Below, one piece after another: positions 10,112-17,728 of a stretch of DNA of 64,000 nt. The notes under the pieces are model-generated. The model ran no database searches. It was given only the letters and a program-made list of their open reading frames with translations, and was not told where the DNA came from. This DNA comes from an uncultured Sphingobacteriales bacterium. GTDB taxonomy: Bacteria; Bacteroidota; Bacteroidia; Chitinophagales; Chitinophagaceae. Made by a program: the position numbers and the translations under genes. The first letter of the stretch is position 1. Each line of letters starts with the position of its first letter. The stretch is taken from assembly GCA_937871285.1 (NCBI GenBank), contig CALMQS010000013.1:61591-125590 (forward strand). The letters run 5' to 3'.

Positions 10112-10708
10112 TTAAAAATTCCATATCCAGATATATACAAGTAAATATCCGGAATGAGACTGAAGGTAATCCCTGATAAATTTTATTGCATTTACCATGT
10201 AGTTTTTTACAGTGCGTTTAGACAATCCCATCCTCCCGGCAATTTCTGCATGACTTAATCCCTCAAACCTGCTCAGTTTAAAAACGGATTGCTGCTGTGG
10301 GGTAAGCTGGTGAATCGCCTGGTGAATGAGCGCATGAAACTCTTTATACTCAAGTTGTAAAGAAGGATCCTGGTCAGAAACCGTATCTGAAAAATATTGC
10401 CTGAAAAAATCGTCCCTTGACCCGGAAAACTCTTTTTTCCGCAACCTGTCAAAAATCAGATTACGCGCAGAAATGTAGAGATAAGATTCAAAATTATTCA
10501 CAGATAGAAGGTATTGGCGTTTTACCCAGATCTGTGCGAAAATATCCTGAGTTATATCTGCCGAAGTCTCCGGAGATTTGGTAAAATAAAAAACCGTGGA
10601 ATAAATCTGGTCCCAGTAACGGTTAAACAGCAGCTTATAAGAATCTGCATTACCGTCAGCTATGTGCCGGAGCAATTCCTTTTCATCATATGGCAAATCG
10701 GCGAACAA
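10112..10708 (-). CDS. ECF-type RNA polymerase sigma factor
   Basis: The 198-residue protein has sigma region 2 at about residues 25-90 (FNRYWDQIYSTVFYFTKS, DITQDIFAQIWVKR) and region 4 at about 130-185 (LTPQQQSVFKLSRFEGLSHAEIA, a helix-turn-helix). The start codon is TTG and a stop codon lies immediately in front of it, so there is no longer version. It is the first gene of the minus-strand locus and would direct transcription of the downstream SusC/D genes under FecR control. The C-terminus ends in an unusual hydrophobic tail, YLLVYIWIWNF. Confidence 0.93.
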   Translation of the reverse strand: MFADLPYDEKELLRHIADGNADSYKLLFNRYWDQIYSTVFYFTKSPETSADITQDIFAQIWVKRQYLLSVNNFESYLYISARNLIFDRLRKKEFSGSRDDFFRQYFSDTVSDQDPSLQLEYKEFHALIHQAIHQLTPQQQSVFKLSRFEGLSHAEIAGRMGLSKRTVKNYMVNAIKFIRDYLQSHSGYLLVYIWIWNF

Positions 10709-10967
10709 TTAAAGTTAGTTTTGGGCTTAAGCGTTTGTTATCAAATACATGTAGGCAGAAAATTCCAACTGCCCTACTCAGGAACAGATGAATTCCACTT
10801 TTTTCATAAATCTTTCGGCTGTGAAATTAAAATTATAGAACTTTCCTGTAAACTGACGACTTTAGCTTACAATTCAAAAAAGCAAAGTATATATACAAGG
10901 AAAGCAATTTGTAAAATAAAGGGAAAGTTGTAGCTTTGCCGCCCCCTGGTTCTTTTATATAGCACAT

Positions 10968-11038
10968 TGCCCGATAGTATAATGGTAGTACATCAGTCTC
11001 TGGATCTGATTGTCTTGGTTCGAATCCAGGTCGGGCAA
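10968..11038 (+). tRNA. tRNA-Gln (anticodon CTG)
   Basis: The 71-base sequence folds as a cloverleaf: acceptor TGCCCGA/TCGGGCA, D stem GTAT/GTAC with loop AATGGTA, anticodon loop CTCTGGA giving anticodon CTG, and T stem CTTGG/CCAGG with loop TTCGAAT. The discriminator base is A and no CCA is encoded. The last anticodon-stem pair is T-T. CTG reads the glutamine codon CAG. Confidence 0.93.
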
Positions 11039-11045
11039 CGGAGCA

Positions 11046-11079
11046 GGATAAGCCGACGAAAAAGCCGGCTTATCCTTTT
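11046..11079 (+). terminator. Rho-independent terminator after tRNA-Gln
   Basis: A ten-base perfect stem (GGATAAGCCG / CGGCTTATCC) with a ten-base loop is followed directly by TTTT. It begins eight bases after the tRNA. Confidence 0.85.
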
Positions 11080-11211
11080 CTTGGATCGCTGAAGTCTGAA
11101 ATTTCAATATCCCCGGATAATATCAACTCCCTTGCTCTCTCCAGTTTTCGTGATTTTGTTCTAGTGTCATTTTTGCTCGCTGCACTTCCTGCAACCGGGC
11201 ATGAAACTCAT
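11070..11211 (-). pseudogene. Decayed coding remnant, possibly recombinase-like
   Basis: Translating the minus strand gives a charged, coiled-coil-like stretch (EFHARLQEVQRAKMTLEQ, ending NHENWRE). It continues after a one-base frameshift as RARELILSGDIEISDF and a stop codon inside the tRNA terminator. The second part resembles the tail region of serine recombinases, but I cannot confirm this. The position next to a tRNA fits an old integration site. The rest of the gap to 11426 shows nothing else convincing. Confidence 0.3.
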
Positions 11212-11426
11212 TTTTAAATTTTGAAGTCTTGATTTAGAATACGTTGATCTGAAGTTTGAAAAACAACTGTCTAATGACCAGCTTTAAGAAAAGAAACGCT
11301 ATTTTTTTATCAAAGTATTCGATATACGATTGCACACCAATCCTGAAGCATTGATAGGACTTTCCCTTTTAAAAACAGTATATTTAAGTAATTAAATCTC
11401 TTTACACAATTTAAATTTTAAAAGAA

Positions 11427-11876
11427 ATGGAGCAGGATCTAAGTGAAGAACAAATAGAGCGCGTACTGTACGATAATGTTATTGGGCATATGGGTTGTCA
11501 TGCCAATGAGACGACATATGTTATACCGATCTGTTATGCTTATGATGGAATCTATATATATGGGCGCACGTATGAAGGTTTGAAACTCCAATTGCTTAGA
11601 AAAAACCCAAATGTTTGCTTTCAGATAGAAAGTATAGAAAGTATGATCCGATGGAAAAGTGTTATTTGCTGGGGCATATTTGAAGAGCTTACTAATAACG
11701 AAAAACGAAATAGAGCCATTGATGTCTTACAAAATCGCATTGTAGCCGTTGTTAACAGCAAAGATTTGCTGCAGTCACAGTACTGGCCTTTTTCTACACC
11801 TGAAAGCAAAGGAATTATTTTCTGTATTCATTTACATAAAAAAACGGGACGGTATTCAGATTCAGTAAATTACTAA
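11427..11876 (+). CDS. Pyridoxamine 5'-phosphate oxidase-related flavin-binding protein (NimA-like)
   Basis: The 149-residue protein has the split-barrel flavin-binding pattern of the NimA/PNPOx-like group: an N-terminal MEQDLSEEQIERVL, then IGHMGCH and YVIPICYAYDGIYIYGRTYEGLKLQLLR, and a later strand MIRWKSVICWGIFEELT. Members bind FMN or other flavins; Nim proteins reduce nitroimidazoles, while most are uncharacterised. It stands alone on the plus strand 350 bases after the tRNA terminator, and a small gene of unknown function follows about 60 bases later. Function beyond flavin binding is not inferred. Confidence 0.8.
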   Translation: MEQDLSEEQIERVLYDNVIGHMGCHANETTYVIPICYAYDGIYIYGRTYEGLKLQLLRKNPNVCFQIESIESMIRWKSVICWGIFEELTNNEKRNRAIDVLQNRIVAVVNSKDLLQSQYWPFSTPESKGIIFCIHLHKKTGRYSDSVNY

Positions 11877-11937
11877 CCATTTTTGTGGCTTGGTAACCCT
11901 GAATATGAACAGGAGGATAAGGGAAAGACTTCTGCCA

Positions 11938-12207
11938 ATGAAGATAGTGGAAACCATATTCGATTTTAATCCTTCACCTGATGAGCTTTCAGCCATGCAG
12001 ATGACTTATAAAGCATTAGATAAGCATACATATATGGAAGACCTGCAACAGCGGGCACTACTTTTTGATACCTCCATTGATTATGAAAGGGTTTCCGATT
12101 TGCAGGAACTTGCCAAAATAAGAGGCGATGATGCCGCTTTCAGCAAATTTACCCGTATGCTTGAACAGGACATGGGGGATATCCACGACAGGTTATTTAA
12201 TGAGTGA
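11938..12207 (+). CDS. Small protein of unknown function, copy 1 of a duplicated pair
   Basis: The product is about 89 residues, acidic and mostly helical, beginning MKIVETIFDFNPSPDELSAM and ending IHDRLFNE. I do not recognise a family. It is almost identical to the gene at 13364-13624. In this copy the base matching the other copy's ATG is a GTG (11947), so translation may start at the ATG used here or at that GTG. Of 14 base differences in the shared 261 bases, only two within the body of the protein change an amino acid (Val/Ile and Asp/Asn). Both copies are therefore probably expressed and under selection. Confidence 0.7.
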   Translation: MKIVETIFDFNPSPDELSAMQMTYKALDKHTYMEDLQQRALLFDTSIDYERVSDLQELAKIRGDDAAFSKFTRMLEQDMGDIHDRLFNE

Positions 12208-12281
12208 CAAGGTATGCTGTTTGACGAACGGAATGCAGCATTTGCTGCGGCAGGAGGCATTGCAGAGAATTAAAAATAAGA

Positions 12282-12773
12282 TCAATTTGCTTTCAACTGT
12301 TCAAAAGCTTTTATATAATCATATTGCAGATCCTCATGCAGGAATGCGAGCGATTTTTCGATCTTTTTAATTTGATTTGCCAAAAGATTAATCAGCGCCG
12401 TACTTTTTTTTATGGGAATACCGGAAGCTTTTAGGGAAATGCAGAAGTATAACAACAGCTCCGTTTCGGCATGTTTAGAGCCGGTATACCTAATATGTTT
12501 ATTGGTAATGCTTAGTATTTTCTGAATCGTTTTTTTAGCGAAATAGATATTCGAAGAATTGATCTCACTAAATAGCCGGTCAATTTCCCGCTTCACCGCT
12601 TCCATATAACCCGGTAAATCGTGGGCTTCAAAAAGAAGGTAAGTGAGTAGCTCCTTGTTTTCTTTTTTAAATTTTGCCAGCCTCAGGCAAAGCGCCAAAA
12701 CCTGTGCGGGTGGAACAGATTGCAGCTCATCTTTAAGTTCACTAACGGTAGCCGTTTTTATAACAGACTCCAT
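12282..12773 (-). CDS. Hypothetical helical protein
   Basis: This 163-residue product (MESVIKTATVSELKDEL...) is predicted almost all helix, Lys- and Leu-rich, with no signal peptide or recognisable catalytic motif. The phrase VLALCLRLAKFKKENKELLTY is reminiscent of conserved Bacteroidota hypothetical proteins, but I cannot name a family. An in-frame TTG lies two codons upstream; the ATG is preferred. It begins 8 bases after the stop of the SRPBCC gene and is probably co-transcribed with it. Confidence 0.65.
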   Translation of the reverse strand: MESVIKTATVSELKDELQSVPPAQVLALCLRLAKFKKENKELLTYLLFEAHDLPGYMEAVKREIDRLFSEINSSNIYFAKKTIQKILSITNKHIRYTGSKHAETELLLYFCISLKASGIPIKKSTALINLLANQIKKIEKSLAFLHEDLQYDYIKAFEQLKAN

Positions 12774-12781
12774 GGGCAAGG

Positions 12782-13159
12782 TTATTCAAAAAATTCATGG
12801 AGCGATTTGAAATAAATGGTATTCCAGCCCTCCGTAATATCATCGAATTCACTGTCGGGAATGTTGCTGTGCTTTAACTCCACCGATGTTCCCTGTGCAT
12901 GAGGATGCAATAGAATGGTAACAATGGAAGCTTCACCGTCATCGCCAAAATACCATTGCTGTACAATTTTTTTACCCGGTACAAATTCAAGATTCTTTCC
13001 TTCAATACTGTCACCCCACAATGAAAATTCCGAACCTGGATCGGCAGACATGGTAGCCGGCTCGCCTGTCCACAGCCTTATGGCCAAAGGATTGGTTAAA
13101 GCGTTGTATACTTCTTCGGGCGGAGCGGGAATGATATAATATTTTTTAAATGCTTTCAA
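12782..13159 (-). CDS. SRPBCC/AHSA1-like domain protein
   Basis: The 125-residue protein covers a whole START-like fold: FKKYYIIPAPPEEVYNALTNP at the N-terminus, IRLWTGEPA, then GKKIVQQWYFG and the C-terminal helix EGWNTIYFKSLHEFFE. These are hallmarks of the AHSA1-type SRPBCC family, which binds hydrophobic ligands or acts as an Hsp90 co-chaperone-like domain; bacterial roles are mostly unknown. The start is TTG, because there is no in-frame ATG before an upstream stop. It lies between the two copies of the duplicated small gene, on the opposite strand. Confidence 0.8.
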   Translation of the reverse strand: MKAFKKYYIIPAPPEEVYNALTNPLAIRLWTGEPATMSADPGSEFSLWGDSIEGKNLEFVPGKKIVQQWYFGDDGEASIVTILLHPHAQGTSVELKHSNIPDSEFDDITEGWNTIYFKSLHEFFE

Positions 13160-13220
13160 TGATGCATTGTTTAGTGTAAAAGTAACTCAATATTTATTGC
13201 AAGTTCACCCTGATTGCCTG

Positions 13221-13286
13221 CGACCCCTTTGGGGTCGTATCTAAACTAATTTATAATTCTTTAAACATATGACCACTTTGCGGTCA
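13221..13286. repeat. Two related short hairpins
   Basis: CGACCCCTTTGGGGTCG (13221-13237) is a perfect 7-base stem with a TTT loop. TGACCACTTTGCGGTCA (13270-13286) has the same layout with one mismatched pair. They look like a perfect and a decayed copy of one intergenic hairpin element, placed just upstream of the second small-gene copy. Confidence 0.5.
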
Positions 13287-13363
13287 GCGGATACTTTCCC
13301 CTTGTCTTTTTGCATGCCAAATCCTGCATGGTTTACCAACTAAAAAAAATATTATTTTGCAGT

Positions 13364-13624
13364 ATGGAAACCATATTCGATTTTAATCCTTCACCTGATG
13401 AGCTTTCAGCCATGCAGATGACTTATAAAGCATTAGATAAGCATACATATATGGAAGACCTGCAACAGCGTGCCCTTCTTTTTGATACCTCCATTGATTA
13501 TGAAAGAATTTCCGATTTGCAGGAGCTTGCCAAAATAAGAGGCAACGATGCCGCTTTCAGCAAATTTACCCGCATGCTTGAACAGGATATGGGGGATATC
13601 CACGACAGGTTGTTTAACGAATAA
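13364..13624 (+). CDS. Small protein of unknown function, copy 2 of a duplicated pair
   Basis: The 86-residue product, METIFDFNPSPDELSAM..., is the paralogue of the gene at 11938-12207 and has a clean ATG. The first roughly 100 bases after the start codon are identical in the two genes; the remainder differs mostly at third codon positions. It is convergent with the sialidase gene. No family is recognised: the protein is acidic and helical, without membrane segments or cysteines. Confidence 0.7.
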   Translation: METIFDFNPSPDELSAMQMTYKALDKHTYMEDLQQRALLFDTSIDYERISDLQELAKIRGNDAAFSKFTRMLEQDMGDIHDRLFNE

Positions 13625-13691
13625 TAATGATGTTCAGCTCCTCCCCTCCGTTTCAAAATTGATAACAATTGCCAGAAGGCACAATACACTA

Positions 13692-14858
13692 TCAATTCTG
13701 CTCAAAAGTATCCAGCGTTATCTCTTCAAACACGATGCCTTCATACGGGTTTTTATTACCGGCTTCATACAGGCAGCCCAGGTTGCCATTGGGCAGTTGT
13801 ACCAGGTTGGAGTACGCCGACGGGCCGGCATGCAATAACTTTTTCAGCTTCCATGACTTTCCTTTACTGTAGCTTATTTTAACGGTCATGGCTACTCTTG
13901 AGGCTGCATTTGCAGGATTGGAAAATGCAAGGAACGATTTTTTTCCGGGGTGGGCATACCACAGCAGGCTGCCCTGGCACACAGGCTCCGTAAGCTCCGT
14001 ATCGGTTTTGGGCGCCGACCAGCTTTCTCCGCCGTTTTTACTGATAGAAACTTTACGATGCCGTGTTGGGCCATAGTTACGCATGTTCAGCATCAGGTTA
14101 CCGTTGGGTAGTTCGGCTACCGTGCACTCATTAACCATATCCTCCGGCGTTGTGCCGCCTAATACCCAGGTGCTTCCTCCATCATCCGAATAAATGCTAT
14201 GCGAGAAATATTTTTTGGATGCCGCTTCAATATGATCACAGGGAATAACCAGCCGCCCTTTGTATTTCCCTTTCCGGATCTGTATGCCATTCACCGGGCC
14301 GGTAGCGTACCATGTCCAGTCCTCTTTCTTTACATCCTTTGTTATCTCCCTCGGGGCAGACCAGCTACTGCCATCATCAGCAGAGGAAAATACAAATACC
14401 CTGCGCGTATCCCGGCTTGTTCCCGCAATAATATCCTTCTCATGATCTGCACCGAGGTTCCAGGTTGAAAGGAGGGTAACAGCACCGGTATTGCTGTTTA
14501 CCACAGGAGCCGGGTTCCCGCATGTATTAGCGCCGTCATCCCATATGGTTTCCATCGCGCTCCAGGTTTTGCCGCCATCAAAGGAACGTTTTAACACCAG
14601 GTCAATATCGCCGGCATCACCACAATTATTCCGCCGCGCTTCTGCAAATGCGAGCAGGGTTCCGCTGGTGGTAGTAACAATAGCGGGTATGCGAAAACAC
14701 TGGTAGCCGTTCTCTCCGCTTTTGTATATGTAACGGAGTTCCTGCCCCCTGGCAATGGTTGATGGAAATAATAATAGGAGCACAAAAACATATACATTTC
14801 CATACTTCCGGGAAAGAAGGAAAAACCGGAGGAATATTTTATCCAAACATTTCATCAT
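13692..14858 (-). CDS. Exo-alpha-sialidase (GH33)
   Basis: This protein of about 388 residues has a signal/membrane segment (VYVFVLLLLFPSTIARGQ) and then a complete six-bladed sialidase domain. Visible hallmarks are FRIP with the first catalytic arginine, four Asp boxes (SFDGGKTW, SADDGSSW, SDDGGSTW, SKNGGESW), the glutamate region NECTVAELPNG and a late SAYSNLVQLPNG tyrosine. It would release terminal sialic acids outside the cytoplasm. The open frame extends 50 codons further upstream, but the double ATG in front of the leader is the sensible start. The gene diverges from the cytochrome-containing lipoprotein gene. No sialic-acid catabolic genes are in the window. Confidence 0.9.
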   Translation of the reverse strand: MMKCLDKIFLRFFLLSRKYGNVYVFVLLLLFPSTIARGQELRYIYKSGENGYQCFRIPAIVTTTSGTLLAFAEARRNNCGDAGDIDLVLKRSFDGGKTWSAMETIWDDGANTCGNPAPVVNSNTGAVTLLSTWNLGADHEKDIIAGTSRDTRRVFVFSSADDGSSWSAPREITKDVKKEDWTWYATGPVNGIQIRKGKYKGRLVIPCDHIEAASKKYFSHSIYSDDGGSTWVLGGTTPEDMVNECTVAELPNGNLMLNMRNYGPTRHRKVSISKNGGESWSAPKTDTELTEPVCQGSLLWYAHPGKKSFLAFSNPANAASRVAMTVKISYSKGKSWKLKKLLHAGPSAYSNLVQLPNGNLGCLYEAGNKNPYEGIVFEEITLDTFEQN

Positions 14859-15014
14859 GACCCCACATTTAAGGCTTATCAGTTTTTTTGCAACAATGCA
14901 GCATCGTTTAGTGAGCAATATAATACAACCAGAAAGAAAATAACAATCACCCGGATTAGTTTTTTTAAAATCGCTAAGAATGCAGTACTTTAAGCCCCTT
15001 TTTAACATACTTAC

Positions 15015-17666
15015 ATGATGAGAATTATACTAAGCCTCGCCTGTACCCTACTGCTGCTTACTGGCTGCCATACAGGCAAACAACAAGACTGTGAACCCGC
15101 GCAAAGAAACAATGCATTAGCATCTATTGATTCGCTGAGCGCCAGCTTAAATTGGCCGGATGAGCTTCAGATCACCGGCTTTGCAGGCCCCGATCTTACT
15201 CCCAGTCCTGCCTGCCTTGCTGTAGCCGCTACCGGGGAAGTATATGTTGGAGTGGATATGATCGGTTCACTGGGTAAAGACCCCGGTAAAGGGATGATCA
15301 TCAGATTAGTGGATTGCAACAATGACGGTATAATAGACAGTCATACGGAATATGCTGCGGTAGACAATCCCCGCGGGATCATATCCCTTGGCAACCGGCT
15401 TTTTGTACTGCATACCCAATTCGGCGCAGATAGTGTTGCCACGGGAATGGACCTCGTGGTTTTTGAAGATAAGGATAACAATGGTGTTGCCGATGGACCG
15501 GCCAAGCCACTGATCGAACATATCAGCAACCCCACATTTCTTAAAAGCCGCGGTACCGACCATGCCACCAACGGCATCCGTATGGGGATAGATGGATGGA
15601 TATATATTGCCACTGGCGATTTTGGCTTTCATGATGCGATAGACCGTGACGGTAAAAAATTAACGATGCTGGGCGGAGGTATCGTACGGGTACGCCCCAA
15701 CGGTACGGAAATGGAAATATATTCACATGGACTGCGCAATATTTACGATGTGGCGATTGACCCTTATATGAACATTTTTACCCGCGACAACACCAACGAC
15801 GGGGGCGGCTGGAACATCCGTTTCAGTCACCAGCTACAATCGGGAGAATACGGATACCCTGTATTGTTTAAACATTTTACGGAAGAAATTATTCCTGCCA
15901 TGGTTGACCTTGGAGGCGGCTCCGGTACCGGATCACTTTTTATGGATGACCCTGCCTGGCCGGATAAATATAACAACGTACCCATGATGGCGGACTGGGG
16001 AAGAAGTCAGGTATATATCCACAGGGTAACCCCATCAGGGGGAAGTTACACACAGGAGGAGGAAGATTTTATTAAATTACCACAGGTTACCGACCTGGAT
16101 ATTGATGCTTCCGGAAGGCTCTATCTTTCTGCCTGGGATGGGGCCGGCTATTCGGGCAATCCCGACAAAGGATTCGTGGTACGCGCTGTACCCAAAAACT
16201 GGGAATACAAGCCCTTCCCCGATCTTAATGCTGCTTCTATAAGCGAACTGCAGTCGCTGTTAAAATCCGGCAGCGCTGCAGCCAGGCTGAGCGCACAACA
16301 GGAGTTGCTTAGCCGTTCGGAAAAGAAAGCCGCCAAGACGGCATGGGAACTGGCAACCGATAAAAGCCTTCCGTTGTATGCCCGCGTAGCCGGGATTTAT
16401 ACCTACGCGCAGGCAGCAGGCAAAGATGGTATCAAAAATTTAGTTGGGCTTACCGCGGAAGAGGCGGTGAGGGAATTCGCGCTGCATGCGCTTGCCGACC
16501 GGAAACCCTTTTTAGAAGAAGTACCTCCTGAACCTTTTATCAACGGGCTAAAAGATGCTTCACCGCGCGTTCAGATAGCATCTATCATTGGCTTGGGCCG
16601 CCTTGGCCGCACAGCGGCGGCGGAGGCATTGCTGCAAATACCGGTTCCCGCATCATTTGTATCTCCTCCTGCGGGAGAAGAAGGACCTCATGCCACTCCC
16701 AACACCGCTATCATTCCCGCCCATCTTGCCGTAAAGGCCCTGGTAGAGCTGAATGCGGTGGATGCCTGTGTGGCCGCCATCGGTTCCCAAAATTCCACGC
16801 TGGCACTATGGGCCCTGCGCTATATGCACGATCAAAAAGCTGTGGACGGACTGATCGCTGCTTACGGTAAATTGCAGGACGAAGCGTTGAAAGCTCAGAT
16901 TCTTACTACATTAGGCCGTGTTTATAAAACAGAAGCGCCGTATGATGGTTCCTGGTGGTGGAGTACCCGCCCCGACACACACGGACCTTACTACAAACCC
17001 ATAACCTGGGCGGCTTCAGATAAAATCAATGCGTTCCTCACGGAGGAATGGAGCAAATCCGATGCGGCCGGAAAAGCTCTTTTTGCCACGCTCAATGGAA
17101 AGCTGAGGATGGGCATCACCCAGTTTGGCGGAGAAGAAGAAACTGAATCAGTGCATGAGGCCAAAATTGACCTTAACAAGATCAGGAATCAAAAAGGGCA
17201 GATCGGAAAATCATCTATAGAAGATATTATGCTTGCTATGGATAAAATTAAAGGCAACGCCGCTACCGGTAAAAAACTTTTCGTTCAGCAGGGCTGCATT
17301 GCCTGCCATAGCATTAATAAAAGCGAACCTATGAAAGGACCATTCATGGGGCAGATCGGTTCCATTATGACACGGAAGCAAATTGCGGAATCCATTCTTA
17401 AGCCCAACGCCTCCATTTCCCAGGGCTTTGCAACAGTGCTCGTTACCACTAAAGATGGTAAAAGTCAGATGGGTTTTGTAACAGGTGAATCGGCAGACAG
17501 GATTGTGCTGCGCGATATTACCGGAGCCGCACATACCATCAATACCAAAGATATTAAGGGACGTAAGGAGCAGGAAACATCCATGATGCCGCCCGGATTA
17601 GCAAACGCTTTATCGTATGAGGAATTTGCATCGCTCATTACGTATTTGTCGCAACAGAAGGGATAA
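15015..17666 (+). CDS. Lipoprotein with dehydrogenase-like propeller, HEAT-like repeats and C-terminal cytochrome c
   Basis: The 883-residue protein starts with a lipoprotein signal (ACTLLLLTGC). Residues of about 50-390 form a soluble glucose dehydrogenase-like propeller of the putative membrane-bound dehydrogenase type (NGIRMGIDGWIYIATGDFG, SHGLRNIYDVAID). About 400-620 is Ala/Leu-rich with HEAT-like helical repeats. A C-terminal haem-binding domain carries CIACH at 761-765 and a later Met-Met-Pro, with two further conserved blocks (ESILKPNASISQGF and NTKDIKGRKEQETSMMPPGLA). This architecture is common in Planctomycetota and Bacteroidota and implies periplasmic oxidation linked to respiration; the substrate is unknown. 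The beta-helix gene follows 62 bases later. Confidence 0.85.
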   Translation: MMRIILSLACTLLLLTGCHTGKQQDCEPAQRNNALASIDSLSASLNWPDELQITGFAGPDLTPSPACLAVAATGEVYVGVDMIGSLGKDPGKGMIIRLVDCNNDGIIDSHTEYAAVDNPRGIISLGNRLFVLHTQFGADSVATGMDLVVFEDKDNNGVADGPAKPLIEHISNPTFLKSRGTDHATNGIRMGIDGWIYIATGDFGFHDAIDRDGKKLTMLGGGIVRVRPNGTEMEIYSHGLRNIYDVAIDPYMNIFTRDNTNDGGGWNIRFSHQLQSGEYGYPVLFKHFTEEIIPAMVDLGGGSGTGSLFMDDPAWPDKYNNVPMMADWGRSQVYIHRVTPSGGSYTQEEEDFIKLPQVTDLDIDASGRLYLSAWDGAGYSGNPDKGFVVRAVPKNWEYKPFPDLNAASISELQSLLKSGSAAARLSAQQELLSRSEKKAAKTAWELATDKSLPLYARVAGIYTYAQAAGKDGIKNLVGLTAEEAVREFALHALADRKPFLEEVPPEPFINGLKDASPRVQIASIIGLGRLGRTAAAEALLQIPVPASFVSPPAGEEGPHATPNTAIIPAHLAVKALVELNAVDACVAAIGSQNSTLALWALRYMHDQKAVDGLIAAYGKLQDEALKAQILTTLGRVYKTEAPYDGSWWWSTRPDTHGPYYKPITWAASDKINAFLTEEWSKSDAAGKALFATLNGKLRMGITQFGGEEETESVHEAKIDLNKIRNQKGQIGKSSIEDIMLAMDKIKGNAATGKKLFVQQGCIACHSINKSEPMKGPFMGQIGSIMTRKQIAESILKPNASISQGFATVLVTTKDGKSQMGFVTGESADRIVLRDITGAAHTINTKDIKGRKEQETSMMPPGLANALSYEEFASLITYLSQQKG

Positions 17667-17728
17667 GCAGACGAAGCCCTTGTTACATCATGAATAGTTG
17701 AACAAATGTTTAAAAAATCCGGTTCTAT

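Noticed and set aside
13656..13700. Inverted AATTGATA/TATCAATT pair between copy 2 of the small gene and the sialidase
   Set aside because: Weak AT-only stem with a long loop and no T run; not convincing as a terminator.
14859..15008. 50-codon upstream extension of the sialidase
   Set aside because: Low-complexity, Cys/Lys-rich sequence before a normal leader; the double ATG at 14855-14858 is the better start.
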